A stretch of 64,000 nt of DNA from Candidula unifasciata (Eukaryota > Mollusca > Gastropoda > Stylommatophora > Geomitridae), in the NCBI GenBank assembly GCA_905116865.2, contig CAJHNH020000565.1, forward strand, positions 156,608 through 220,607. The letters run 5' to 3'. Of this stretch, positions 1 through 10,582 are shown piece by piece (within the stretch, counting starts at the first letter, position 1; every line of letters starts with the position of its first letter). The notes beneath the pieces are model-generated. The model searched no databases and was not told the DNA's origin. It saw only the letters and a list, made by a program, of their open reading frames with translations. A program made the position numbers and the translations under genes.

Positions 1-14
1 TTTTTTAATAATTT

Positions 15-75
15 GTTTTGCTCGTTATGCGAATTACTCGTTATGAGAGGTGCTCGTTAAGCGAGGTTTTACTAT
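15..75. mobile_element. Possible terminal fragment of a DNA transposon
   Basis: Three copies of a CTCGTTATG/CTCGTTAAG motif occur within 45 bases, ending in a segment whose reverse complement reads AACCTCGCTTAACGAG. Terminal segments of this style are common in Tc1/pogo-type DNA transposons. The segment runs into a TA/TG microsatellite and the rest of any element would lie left of the window. The assignment rests on motif style only and is weak. Confidence 0.25.
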
Positions 76-168
76 ATATATATATTTGTGTGTGTGTTTG
101 TGTGTATGTGTGTATGTATGTATATGTATATGTATGTATGTGTGTATGTATGTATATGTATATGTATG

Positions 169-252
<84 letters not shown>
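72..252. repeat. TA / TG microsatellite
   Basis: A run of alternating TA and TGTA/TGTG steps, becoming pure (TA)n from about 174 to 252. The Tyr/Ile/Val/Cys-rich open frames on both strands here are translations of the dinucleotide run and not genes. Confidence 0.95.
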
Positions 253-255
<3 letters not shown>

Positions 256-414
256 GTATGGTGCATTTCCTGGCACTAAAAGAGATGTTATTAAAATCGA
301 CGTAACTGCACATTATGTATTCCCATGCCTGCAACAGCCACTCCAAGGTACCTCTGCTAACTATATCTATGAGGAGTTGGTTATAATGTCTTCTGTCTCG
401 GCCTCAAAGGTATA

Positions 415-995
415 GACGTGCTTCACCATAGTTTACTCACAGGTACGCAATCGTGTGAGTGTCATCGGAGATTCATCATCATCCACTAGCGCAGTTTGTA
501 CTGCGTTGATGATATCTGTTCTGTCTATGGATCTTCCCACATGCATTGTTGCAATGCTTTCCTATTGTTCCGCTCCCTCATTATCTTTTACGTCTGCATG
601 GCCAGTTATGTAGATCCAAGTGGGGGAGGCTAAGTGCGATTTTAAAATGCTTTCTATCAGACGTATATCACCTGGTGCTATATTTGAAGCATGTTTATAT
701 ACTGTATTTCTTGCTGCTTGATCTGCTACCCATGCTAGTGCTGTGGAAGCGGCAGTTGGTCTCAGCTGTCATACATGACGTAGCTGCCTTGCAAGTGCTG
801 CTATCCTCTTTTACTGTTTCTCCCATCTTATATACCCACTCTGACCTTGACACGCATCTGACGTACCCATTAGCGTAGATGATGATGTGTTGTGGGTGTG
901 AAAGCTGATCTATCAGTGCCCGTATCTCTGTGTCTGCAGCTGCAGGAATCTGACTTCTGAAGTACCTCCTACTGTAATTACCACCTTAGAAAAAT
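415..995 (-). pseudogene. LINE RNase H domain fragment, broken
   Basis: Read on the minus strand, this stretch encodes a recognisable but decayed RNase H domain like that at the C-terminus of I/Nimb-type non-LTR retrotransposons. Around 859-885 it reads HIIIYANGYV, where the family normally has an IYADGS catalytic strand, so the first catalytic Asp is replaced by Asn. It continues with GETVKEDSS, then after a frameshift ALAWVADQAARNTVY (about 700-760), and at 567-604 ITGHADVKDNEGAE, the GHxxxxGNExAD signature. A stop codon follows directly. The downstream reading RSIDRTDIINAVQTALVDD also fits this LINE class. At least one frameshift, one stop and a lost catalytic residue make it inactive. The reverse transcriptase part, expected at higher coordinates on this strand, is absent because a minisatellite begins near 1117. 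Clade is inferred from memory of the family pattern. Confidence 0.72.
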
Positions 996-1116
996 GCCTG
1001 CTTATTGGGAGAGGAGTGGGGGAGGGGATTGAACACACCCACCAGAGCGCCAGGCTGGCGCGACAGCCATCACCCTGATGCGGCTCCCGAAGGGTGCTAA
1101 ATAAATTAATGGACGA

Positions 1117-2170
1117 GAGAGGAGAAGGTAGGCAAGCAAATAGGAGTACATGTGAGAGAGTAGAAGGTAGGCAAGCCAATAGGAGTACATGTGAGAGAGT
1201 AGAAGGTATGCAAGCAAATAGAAGTACATTTGAGAGAGGAGAAGGTAGGCAAGCAAATAGGAGTACATGTGAGAGAGCAGAAGGTAGGCAAGCAAATAAG
1301 AGTACATGTGAGAGAGTAGAAGGTAGGCAAGCAAATAGGAGTACATTTGAGAGAGGAGAATTTAGGCAAGCAAATAGGAGTACATGTGAGAGAGTAGAAG
1401 GTAGGCAAGCACATAGGAGTACATGTGAGAGAGTAGAAGGTAGACAAGCAAATAGAAGTACATTTGAGAGAGGAGAAGGTAGGCAAGCAAATAGGAGTAC
1501 ATGTGAGAGAGTAGAAGGTAGTCAAGCAAATATGAGTACATGTGAGAGAGCAGAAGGTAGGCAAGCAAATATGAGTACATGTGAAAGAGCAGAAGGTAGG
1601 CAAGCAAATAGGAGTACATGTGAGAGAGTAGAAGGTACGCAAGCAAATAGGAGTACATGTGAGAGAGTAGAAGGTAGGCAAGCAAATAGGAGTACATGTG
1701 AGAGAGTATAAGGTAGGCAAGCCAATAGGAGTACATGTGAGAGAGTAGAAGGTATGCAAGCAAATAGAAGTACATTTGAGAGAGGAGAAGGTAGGCAAGC
1801 AAATAGGAGTACATGTGAGAGAGCAGAAGGTAGGCAAGCAAATAAGAGTACATGTGAGAGAGTAGAAGGTAGGCAAGCAAATAGGAGTACATTTGAGAGA
1901 GGAGAAGGTAGGCAAGCAAATAGGACTACATGTGAGAGAGTAGAAGGTAGGCAAGCACATAGGAGTACATGTGAGAGAGTAGAAGGTAGGCAAGCAAATA
2001 GAAGTACATTTGAGGGAGGAGAATGTAGGCAAGCAAATAGGAGTACATGTGAGAGAGTAGAAGGTAGGCAAGCAAATATGAGTACATGTGAGAGAGCAGA
2101 AGGTAGGCAAGCAAATATGAGTACATGTGAAAGAGCAGAAGGTAGGCAAGCAAATAGGAGTACATGTGTG
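1117..2170. repeat. 39-bp minisatellite, about 27 copies
   Basis: The unit begins GTAGGCAAGCAAATAGGAGT and continues with acatgtgagagagtagaa; successive units are 39 bp apart. Variants (tttgagagagga, agagcaga, aagagtaca) recur in the same order 546 bp apart (for example 1208 and 1754), so there is a 14-unit higher-order repeat. Because 39 is a multiple of three, a frame repeating RQANRSTCERVEG stays open on the plus strand from 1094 to 2440, broken only by one TAA ending at 1711. The minus strand is open from 2149 to 1106. No start context, splice sites or domain support a protein. Confidence 0.95.
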
Positions 2171-2905
2171 AATAAGTCATATTTATCGATGCAGGAGTTT
2201 GTGGAAGTCAAGGAGACAGCAGAAGTGAACCCAGTGTTGTATGGGATGGTCGTAACGTTTCTTCAAGGGCCCGGCTATTCAAATGATGGTGAGAATGGTA
2301 AGGAATATCATGGTGATAATGATAGTGCTGATGGCGATGATTTTAATTATTACGGTGTTTGTAAAAATGTTAACGATGATACTTATTATGATAATGATGC
2401 TGGTGATGATAATAAAGCTGGTGGTGATAATGATTATTAAAAATACTAATGATAATGATGATGATCATTACTGGATTTCTTTGGCGTTAACTGGAAACGG
2501 TAGATTACAAAATGACATTAAAAAACAGAAACAGACGCAGCAATATTTCCAACCAATTCCGTCCCATTAACCTGAGCATCTCGATGAAGAAGCCAAGGCA
2601 CTTCGATACATGCTAGGCGAGCTAACATCTTTATGCTGTTAGGACGCAACTGATTCATTACGTACTGACAGTAACTGTTTTAGTAGTAACAAACGCGGCC
2701 TGTTTTTAATTTGAATAATGTTTGAAGTAGAAACTAATTTCTGGTTGCGTTTGAACCTGCAGGAGCTGATGTGAGCACGGCTTGAATCAGTTAGAGGACC
2801 AGCTGGGGATTCCAGGCAAGTATACAAATACATAACAAATGCGAGGTAGATGAGAATATGTAACGTATGTGTGAGAGAGATAGTAACTTTTAACATACAT
2901 ACACA
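2171..2905. other. No gene seen; GAT-rich low complexity in part
   Basis: From about 2280 to 2465 the sequence is an imperfect run of GATGAT/AATGAT triplets, which yields short Asp/Asn-rich or Met/Ile-rich frames. The remainder to 2905 shows no recognisable domain, element or RNA gene. Confidence 0.6.
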
Positions 2906-2909
2906 CATA

Positions 2910-2910
<1 letters not shown>

Positions 2911-2978
<68 letters not shown>

Positions 2979-3107
2979 ATGTGTGTGAGTGTGTATGAGA
3001 GAGATAGCAGAGACGTTAAACATATGTGTTTGTGTGTGGGTGACATAAACTTTAACGTGTGTATGTGTGTGTGTGTGTGCGTGCGTGTGTACGTACGCGC
3101 GCGCGCG
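2911..3107. repeat. CT microsatellite followed by GT/GC tract
   Basis: (CT)n runs from about 2911 to 2970 and is followed by GT-rich sequence that ends in an alternating purine-pyrimidine run ACGTACGCGCGCGCG near 3090-3107. GAGAGAGATAG occurs just outside the CT tract on both sides (near 2873 and 2997), in the opposite polarity to the tract. No coding content. Confidence 0.9.
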
Positions 3108-3229
3108 TGACGTAGACAGAAAAGGTTAACATGTATGAATGTGTGCGGCAGATACAAACCTAGGAGTATTTATCAATGTATACCTGTATCTGTGAGCTAG
3201 ATAGACTAATTTAACACAGGTGAGGTAGA

Positions 3230-3398
3230 TAGAAGTGACTAACGTGTGTGTGTGTGTGTGGGTAAGATAGACAACTTGTTTGTTGGTTAGATAGACAAGT
3301 TTAACATGTATGTGTGTGGGGATTAGATAGACAAGTTAAACATATGTGTGTGTTAGATAACAAGTTTAGTATGTGAATGAGTTAGACAGACAAGTTTA

Positions 3399-3429
<31 letters not shown>

Positions 3430-4080
3430 AGAGTAAGACAGACAAGTATAAGATATGTATGGGTTAGACCGACAAGTTTAACATGTGTGTGGGTTAGATA
3501 GACTAGTTTAAGATATATATGGGTTAGACAGACAAGTTTAACAGGTGTGTGGGTTAGACCAACTATTTAAACATATGTGTTGTTGAGATAGACAAGTCCA
3601 TTATGTGAATGAGTTAGATAGACAAGTTTAACACATGTGTGTGTTGGTTAGATAGGCAAGTTTAAGATGTGTGTGGGTTAGACAGAAAAGTGTAACATGT
3701 GTTTGGGTTAGACAGACAAGTTTAACATGTATGTGGGTTAGACAGACAAGTTTAAAATGTGTGTGGGTTAGACAGACAAGTTTAAGATGATTGTGAGTTA
3801 GACAGACAAGTTTAAGATGAGTGTGAGTTAGACAGACAAGTTTAAGATGAGTGTGAGTTAGACAGACAAGTTTAAGATGTGTGTGAGTTAAAAAAGACAA
3901 TTTAAACACGTGTGAGGGTTAGACCAACACGTTAAACATGTGTGTGAGTTTGATAGACAAGTTTAGAGCTGTGTGAGTTAGACAGACAATTTTAGGATGC
4001 GTATGGGTAAGATCGACAAGTTTAACATGCGTGTGGGTTAAATAGACAAGTTTAACATGTATGTGGGTTAGAACATCGTA
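3230..4080. repeat. About 30-bp minisatellite (GTTAGACAGACAAGTTTAA)
   Basis: The core GTTAGACAGACAAGTTTAA recurs every 30 bp from about 3650 to 3890. Upstream, to about 3230, the units are longer and more variable because GT-rich inserts differ in length. The minus-strand frame repeating LTHTHLKLVC is a by-product of the 30-bp period. Confidence 0.88.
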
Positions 4081-4086
4081 GCTGTC

Positions 4087-4310
4087 AGGACAGACTGCTG
4101 GTTATGAGGTGGCTAAAACATCCAAGTTGCAGTTTGTGGACGGCGAGGCAGGGGTCGAAAACCGCGAAGATGGATACAAGACATTGAAGATGCATTGGCA
4201 TTGAAAGCATGTGTGGCTGGAGAGCTGGCTAGGGAAAGGGATAATTTCAGGCGTGCCGTGAAAAGAGCGACGTTCTGTAAAGGACTTGCTGACTGATGAT
4301 GATGATGAAG
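4087..4310 (+). pseudogene. LINE reverse transcriptase C-terminal stub with (TGA)n tail
   Basis: From 4141 the plus strand reads RRGRGRKPRRWIQDIEDA, then ACVAGELARERDNFRRAVKR, ending at a TGA at 4294-4296. The pattern of a basic RGRxxRRW block followed by a LARxRDxxRxxV helix is the usual extreme C-terminus of non-LTR retrotransposon ORF2. The stop merges into TGATGATGATGATGA, the short tandem 3' tail typical of RTE-like elements. Only the last 70 or so residues remain. The rest was presumably lost by 5' truncation on insertion, and the minisatellite ends directly upstream. Confidence 0.7.
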
Positions 4311-4640
4311 CAAAAATACAACAAACCTTACAATTGAAAATGGTAAATGTAGGGCGATGAGGAGCAAACATGTGATTAATGTGAGATGCCCAGGATCGGG
4401 CTTGTAAAAAAAAATGTAATGCAAAGGAACAAAAAGGTGGTAGAATAAAGTGGCTGGAAGGAGTTGTAATAAATGTTGAGTGTCTATGGAACAAACATGT
4501 GGTACCAGTAAGGTCTTGGTCAGGCAAGAGTTGCAATAAATGTTGATTGCCAAGGAACAAAGATGTAGTACAGGTAAGGCAAACAGAAAGATAAATGTGA
4601 CGTGCTCATAAATAAAGCGGTAGTAAATATTATGCAAACT
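4311..4640. repeat. Degenerate short tandem units
   Basis: Loosely repeated segments sharing AATAAATGTTGA, AAGGAACAAA and GTACAGGTAAGG motifs recur two to four times. No coding signal. The opposite-strand frames across this stretch have no recognisable content. Confidence 0.45.
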
Positions 4641-4699
4641 CTACGACATGGCCATCGGCGGGTAAGAGGCGCCATAAACCCCCCCCCCCACCCCCCCCC

Positions 4700-5768
4700 C
4701 CCTGCTGCCTTGCAGGGTAAGTCTCTTTAGACAAAGGCTATTGGAGTCAAACCATATACAAACCGGCGGAAGTCAAGGGGAAACCACCGCTGTACTATCC
4801 CAAGAAAATCATGCCTCAAAATAATACATGTTCATATAACGACGTGAATGGGGATTCCAGTGGAATTACCTCGTCCGGTAGGGAGCATCATGTTCTACGA
4901 GTGATACCCGACCGTCATCCAGCTACTGTAGAAAAAGTAAATGGTAAAAACATCATTGGTACATGGAATGTGAGAACACTCGTATAAAACGGAAAGTTGG
5001 ATAACATCAAGATGGAAATGAAAAGAATGAACATCAACATATCAGGAATTAGTGAAATGCAATGGCTAGGAGCAGGTGAAAAGTATTCAGATCAGCACAG
5101 AATTATTTACTCGGGTGGGAAGGAATATAGTAAGGGAGTTGGTATTATTTTGGATCAAAAGAACTCAAAAACTGTGAAAGGATTTTGGACAATATCAGAT
5201 AGAGTACTATTAGTAAAACTTCGCGGCAAACCGTTTGACATCAACTTAGTACAGATTTATGCCCCAACAGCAGATAGTTCGGAGGAAGATATTGACGCAT
5301 TTTATGATGAGTTAGACATGGCTGTTGATCAATGCAAAAATTTTGAAGTAACAATGGTACTTGGAGATTTCAACGCGAAAATAGGAAGTGAAAAAGTGTA
5401 CGGAATAACGGGTGGCTATGGCCTAGGAGAAAAGAATGTGAAAGGTGACAGATTAATAGCATGGGCTGAGTCACGCAACATGATAATAGGTAACACCTGG
5501 TTTAAACACCATCCTCGAAGATTGTGGACTTGGAAAAGTCCTGGTTATAATGTCCGCAATCAGATTGATTATATTTTGATTTCGAGAAGATTCAGGAGCA
5601 GCTTAGTTGGAGCAAAAATCAGACCAGGGGCAGACTTCTGTAGTGACCATGTTCCAGTTGTAGGAGAAATTAGAATACAACTAAAGAACATTAGATAAAC
5701 ACCACAGAACGTCAATTTAAATTTGGGAATTCTTAGAACGGATAAAGAAATTAAGGACCAGTACAATG
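4700..5768 (+). mobile_element. RTE-type LINE, 5' part with AP endonuclease
   Basis: This is the upstream portion of a non-LTR retrotransposon of the RTE type. Frame 2 reads GTWNVRTLV (about 4955-4985), one TAA, then LDNIKMEMKRMNINISGISE and continues openly to a second TAA at 5696-5698, after which the same frame goes on to DKEIKDQYN at 5768. APE-type endonuclease landmarks appear in order: TWNVRTL, the ISEMQW glutamate, QIYAPT, LGDFNAKIG, RNQIDYIL and SDHVPVVGEI. The endonuclease nicks target DNA for priming. Two in-frame stops make this copy non-functional as it stands. The 5' boundary is uncertain; a C-rich tract at 4680-4702 lies just before it. The element is interrupted at 5768 and resumes at 6347. 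Confidence 0.85.
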
Positions 5769-6340
5769 GGCACATGGATAACATCAGATGGAAGATGCAT
5801 AACTGAAATAAGAAACAGAATTGGACAGGCAAAAACTGCATTTTATAAAATGAAAAACATCTTGTGCAATATATCCTTGTCATTGAGAGTTAGAAAAAGA
5901 ATTCTTGCTTGCTACATACATCCAGTTTTAACATATGGATGTGAATCCTGGACAATCGGTAGGCAGGCCAAACAATTTATGGAGGCCTCAGAGATGTGGT
6001 TTTACAGAAGAATGCTTAGAATACCTTGGACAGCCAAAAAGAGCAACCAAGAGGTTTTAAAAGAGGCGGGAGACCGAAGACAACTTATCACTGACATCAG
6101 AAGGAGACAGTCATCATTTTTTGGCCATGTTATGAGAAGAGGGAAAATAGAACATGTTGTGACCACTGGAAAGATCTGTGGAAGGAGGGATAGAGGAAGA
6201 CAACGAGAGAAGATGCTTGACAGTCTTGTTGCATGGCATGGAGGTGTGTCGGCACACGAACTGATACATGCTGCAGGAGATCGCGGATTATGGAGAGGCA
6301 TGATCGTCCACGCCAGTCGGCAAGGCACCTGATGATGATG
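5769..6340 (+). mobile_element. Nested 5'-truncated RTE copy
   Basis: This 572-bp insert carries only the C-terminal part of the same RTE ORF: WITSDGRCITEIRNRIGQAK, YIHPVLTYGCESWTIGRQ, RRMLRIP, FFGHVMRRGKIEH, GKICGRRDRGRQREKM, ending HASRQGT and TGA (stop near 6330), then a GATGATGATG tail. It is closely similar to 7722-8285. It is flanked by a direct repeat ACAATG (5763-5768 and 6341-6346). Removing the insert joins the flanking LINE as DQYN-VA, which fits the linker expected there. The reading frame inside the insert is intact over 188 codons, so it is younger or better preserved than its host. 5' truncation is the usual outcome of target-primed reverse transcription. Confidence 0.85.
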
Positions 6341-8295
6341 ACAATGTTGCGTGAGTCAATTCAGCAGACATCAAAAGAGACAATCCCACCAACCCATAGA
6401 GTTGCAAAAAAGAAATGGATGTCAACCGAAATTCTGCAGTTGATGGATGAAAGAAGGAAGAAAAAGAATGATAAAGAAGAATACGCTAGAATACAAAAAA
6501 GAAATAGTTAACAAATGCAAAGTGGCTAAAGAAGCCTGGCTGAATCAAATGTTTACAGAGATTGGGGAAAACATAAGGAAAGACTCACATTCCATGTACC
6601 AACAGATAAATATGTTAACAGGAAAGATGACACGTAACAGCACTTGATGTTTAAAATGAAAAGATGGTGACTTATTAATGGGACATAGTAGTATAATTAA
6701 CAGATGGACAGAGTATATAAGGGAATTGTATGATGATAATAGACCAGATGTAGAACTGCAGACCAACAATGATGGTCCACCAATAATGACTGCAGAATTT
6801 GAAGATGCAATACATCATATGAAGAAAGGAAAAGCACCCGGGCCAGACAACATCTCACTGGAAGAAATCGAAGCACTGGGAGATTTTGGAATTGAAATAA
6901 TAACTAAACTTTAAAATGATATTTATAATAGTGGGTATATTCCAAATGACCTTTTAAAATCCATATTTATAGCTCTGCGTAAGAAACCAGGCACCATAAT
7001 ATGTGAAGACCATCGCACAATAAGTCTTATGAGTCACATGACAAGATTTTACTAAGAATAATTATGAGAAGAATAAGAAACAAAATTAAACCAGAAATTA
7101 GCGATGAACAATGTGGATTTGTAGAAGGAAAAGGTACAAACAATGCCATATACATCCTAAGGACATTGTCAGAAAGAGCTATAGAAGTAAAGACTGATTT
7201 GTAGATATGCTTCATAAACTATACAAAAGCATTTGACTGTGTGAAGCATGAAGAAGTAATCAAACTGTTAGAAAAATTAAACATTGATGGGAAAGATTTA
7301 CGAATAATAAAGAAAATGTTTTGGCAGCAAACAGCAGCTATAAGAATTAACAACTGTTTATGTACATTTCAAAGCATAAAGACGGGCGTACGACAAGGAT
7401 GTGTACTGTCACCTGATTTGTTTTCAATATACAGTGAATATATAATAAGATCTTTGAATGATATGCCCGGAATTGTGGTTGGTGGGCACAATATAAACAA
7501 TTTACGTTATACTGATGACAGTCTTGATAGCAACAAGTCAGAAAGATCTACAGGAAATGATAGACATAGTGGTGTTAGAAAGTGGAAGAATGGGCCTCAG
7601 TTTGAATAATGGGAAGACAGAAGTAATGGTGGTATCAAAGAAACGAATTATTCCTAAGTGTGTAATAAAAGTTGATGGTGTTATTTTAGGACAAGTACAG
7701 AAATTTAAGTATCTGGGCAAAGGGATAACATCAGATAGAAGATGCATAACTGAGATAAGAAATAGAATAGGACAGGCAAAAACTGCATTTTATAAAATGA
7801 AAAACATCTTGTGCAATATATCCTTGTCATTGAGAGTTAGAAAAAGAATTCTTGATTGCTACATACATCCAGTTTTAACATATGGCTGTGAATCCTGGAC
7901 AATCGGTAGGCAGGCCAAACAATTTCTGGAGCCCGCAGAGATGTGGTTTTACAGAAGAATGCTTAGAATACCCCGACAGCCAACAAGAGCAACCAAGAGA
8001 TTTTGAAAGAGGCGGGAGCACAAAGACAGCTTATCACAGACATCAGAAGGAGACAGTCATCATTTTTCGGCCATGCTATGAGAAGAGGGAAAATAGAACA
8101 TGTTGTGACCACTGGAAAGATATGTGGAAGGAGAGATAGAGGAAGACAACGAGAGAAGATGTTTGACAGTCTTGTTGCCTGGCATGGAGGTGTGTCGGCA
8201 CACAAACTGATACATGCTGCAGGAGATCGCAGATTATGGAAAGGGATGATCGCCCACGCCAGTCGGCAGGGAACCTGATGATGATGATGAAATAT
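6341..8295 (+). mobile_element. RTE-type LINE, 3' part with reverse transcriptase, degenerate
   Basis: This resumes the element broken at 5768. In order the plus strand shows a linker (ESIQQTSKETIP, KKKWMSTEI), KKGKAPGPDNI near 6830, RT motif A as FINYTKAFDCV (7205-7240, the catalytic Asp before YTKAFD replaced by Asn), TGVRQGCVLSPDLF near 7385, the YxDD box as YTDDS near 7510, then FKYLGKGITSD, YIHPVLTYGCESW, FFGHAMRRGKIEH and GKICGRRDRGRQREKM. It ends HASRQGT at a TGA near 8278 and a (TGATGA) tail. At least five stops or frameshifts (near 6500, 6650, 6912, 7052, 7203, 7560, 8003) inactivate it. With 4700-5768 it totals about 3.0 kb, close to the usual RTE length. Confidence 0.88.
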
Positions 8296-9040
8296 TACGC
8301 ACCCTGGAAGAAAGCCGAGATGAATATGAGTTACTTGAGAAGAAAGCTGTGGTAAATGTTAGTTACCCCGGAAAAAGGCTGTGGTAAACGTGAGTTACTA
8401 TGGAAGAAAGCTGAGATAAATGTCAGTTACTCCAGAGGAAAGCTGTGATAAATATGAGTTAAACCGAAAGAAAGCTGTGATAAATGTGAGTTAAACCGGA
8501 GGAAAGCTGTGATAAATGTGAGTTAAACCGGAAGAAAGCTGTGATAAATTTGAGTTAAACCGGAAGAAAGCTTTGATAAATGTGAGTTAAACCGGAAGAA
8601 AGCTGTGATAAATGTGAGTTAAACCGGAAGAAAGCTGTGATAAATGTGAGGTTAACCGGAGGAAAGCTGTGATCAATGTGAGTTAAACCGGAAGAAAGCT
8701 GTGATAAATGTGAGTTAAACCGGAGGAAAGCTGTGATAAATGTGAGGTAAACCGGAGGAAAGCTGTGATAAATGTGAGTTAAACCGGAAGAAAGCTGTGA
8801 TAAATGTGAGTTAAACCGGAGGAAAGCTGTGATAAATGTGAGTTAAACCGGAAGAAAGTTGTGATTAATGTGAGTTAAACCGGAGGAAAGCTGTGATAAA
8901 TGTGAGTTAAACCGGAGGAAAGCTGTGATCAATGTGAGTTACCACAGAAGAAAGGTGTGATCAATGTGGGTGTCCCCAGAAAAAAAGCTATAATAAATTA
9001 GAGTTATCCCTGGAAGAAAGTTGTGATTTACGCAAATAAA
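8285..9040. repeat. 32-bp minisatellite, about 23 copies
   Basis: Units share GTGAGTTAAACCGGAAGAAA plus gctgtgataaat and repeat every 32 bp (for example 8521 and 8553). The array starts right at the TGATGA tail of the upstream LINE. Edges are diverged and the centre is nearly uniform, with GGAAGAAA/GGAGGAAA variants interspersed. Confidence 0.93.
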
Positions 9041-9180
9041 CAGGGGCCTTAACTGTGCATACATCTGTGCGATGCCGACTACTTCAGGCAGGCTAACGAC
9101 GCTGTGGGGGGTGTCATAATTCAGGGTAACCGCGGACAAGAAACATCTCTCCATGATGACTGACTGACTGACTGACCTTC

Positions 9181-9375
9181 TACCCCACCAGGACATCACA
9201 CAAGCGATAAACACCCGATGACACAAAGTGCCACCATGCGGATGAGGATCGCCGTGGAGAGGTCCCAGAAACCGCGTTCAGACATCTGGCCATATTTATG
9301 GCCTGCCTATATTGCGGCCCCTGGCAAAAGCCAGAGTAGGGCTTCAAATGACAAAAAATTTCGTCCTGAAAAGGA
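9181..9375. repeat. Dispersed repeat D, copy 1
   Basis: Starts TACCCCACCAGGACATCACA and contains AAGTGCCACCATGCGGATGA, GAGAGGTCCCAGAAACCGCG, TATTGCGGCCCCTGGCAA and a GGGCTTCAAA block, all shared with copies at 21026, 61068, 61297, 61537 and 62517. It is preceded by (TGAC)n. It ends in a hairpin-forming stretch TTTCGTCC-loop-GGACGAAA. No protein is encoded. Confidence 0.85.
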
Positions 9376-10582
9376 CGAAACTGGATGAGGATAAATACGA
9401 TCTCTCCATGATGAGTCTGATAAACAGAAATATTTGCTTGGCTGAAGCAGAAGATGTAATCAAAATTTGCCTTGCTGAGAATATCAGGCTGAAATAGGAC
9501 AGGGTGATAAATATCAGATAATAATCACATCTGGAGCTGGAGTGCGGGGAAGTGATTCATGAAAATTCCAGTCCCGTTAATGGGATTATCCAGGCTTTTA
9601 GAGAGGAAAAAAGTAGACGATTTAGAGCAAAACAAAATGTGCGATGCTGAGAGCACGAAAACCTGTCATATGAGACAAAGAGACACAGACTGAGAATGGA
9701 GGTGGAGGCGGTCGTGTAGATCAATAGCCAGCTGCACACACAAGTGTTTGTAGCGCACTAGCAAAGTATGCTAGAAAGTTTAGTTAGTTAATGGACCAAT
9801 CATCCTCATAATCCATAGGACAAGTCCATGAGAGCTAGGCATCCTGGCTTTAATTTCTCCCTCAGCGTGTGCAGACTGATAACGCCAGTTCTGTGTTGGT
9901 TTGCTATTCTGTGCCTGTCTGTATAGTGTTTATGTCTAGCGACACTTCTTTTGACCCAGCGATCTTGTAGTCTTATCAACGTTCCCGATTCAACTACTGG
10001 TCCTGCCACCTTAAGAGCGTTGAGAACGCCAGCCCGAGTGCTTAGAGTGGATCTCTCTGCTCGTTAATTCTCTCCTAGACCAGTGTCGCCGTAGAAAAAT
10101 GAAACAATCCTGTCAGTCGAGATTTGTTCAGAGGCTCCAACATTAGTCTTCGAACCCATACTTCTTGTGTAACTTCTTAAAAATGTTCGTGGAATCACTA
10201 AGCAAGCATGCATGGCGGAAAATCTGCAGCTTTAGGCAGGTATTGCTTGTGTTACCGCCATCACCTCTTCAGTCAGACTACTTGTAGTCAAAGCAAAAAT
10301 TTGCAGATGTTGAAACATGGATCCATCTTTCTAAAGAAACTGCACCTCCGTCAGCAGAATTTAAAAAAAATTAAGGTTTCAACAACTTCCACCTCTATCA
10401 CCAACAAGTTTTTCTCGACTGCAGTCCCTGTCCAGTTTATGTAGACTAAAAAGGATTAAACCACTTTGCTGGCACTTCTGCCTATTTCCTTTAAGGGTTT
10501 TCCATTGAACAATCATGCTGAATAATTTCCTTGACTTACCCACACATGATATTCCTCTCTTCAATCCGCTAAGCTCCTTTCT
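9376..10582. other. No gene seen
   Basis: About 1.2 kb of apparently unique sequence between repeat D and the 37-bp satellite. Short frames on both strands (60-90 codons) show no motif or domain, and no tRNA-like or element end was recognised. Confidence 0.5.
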
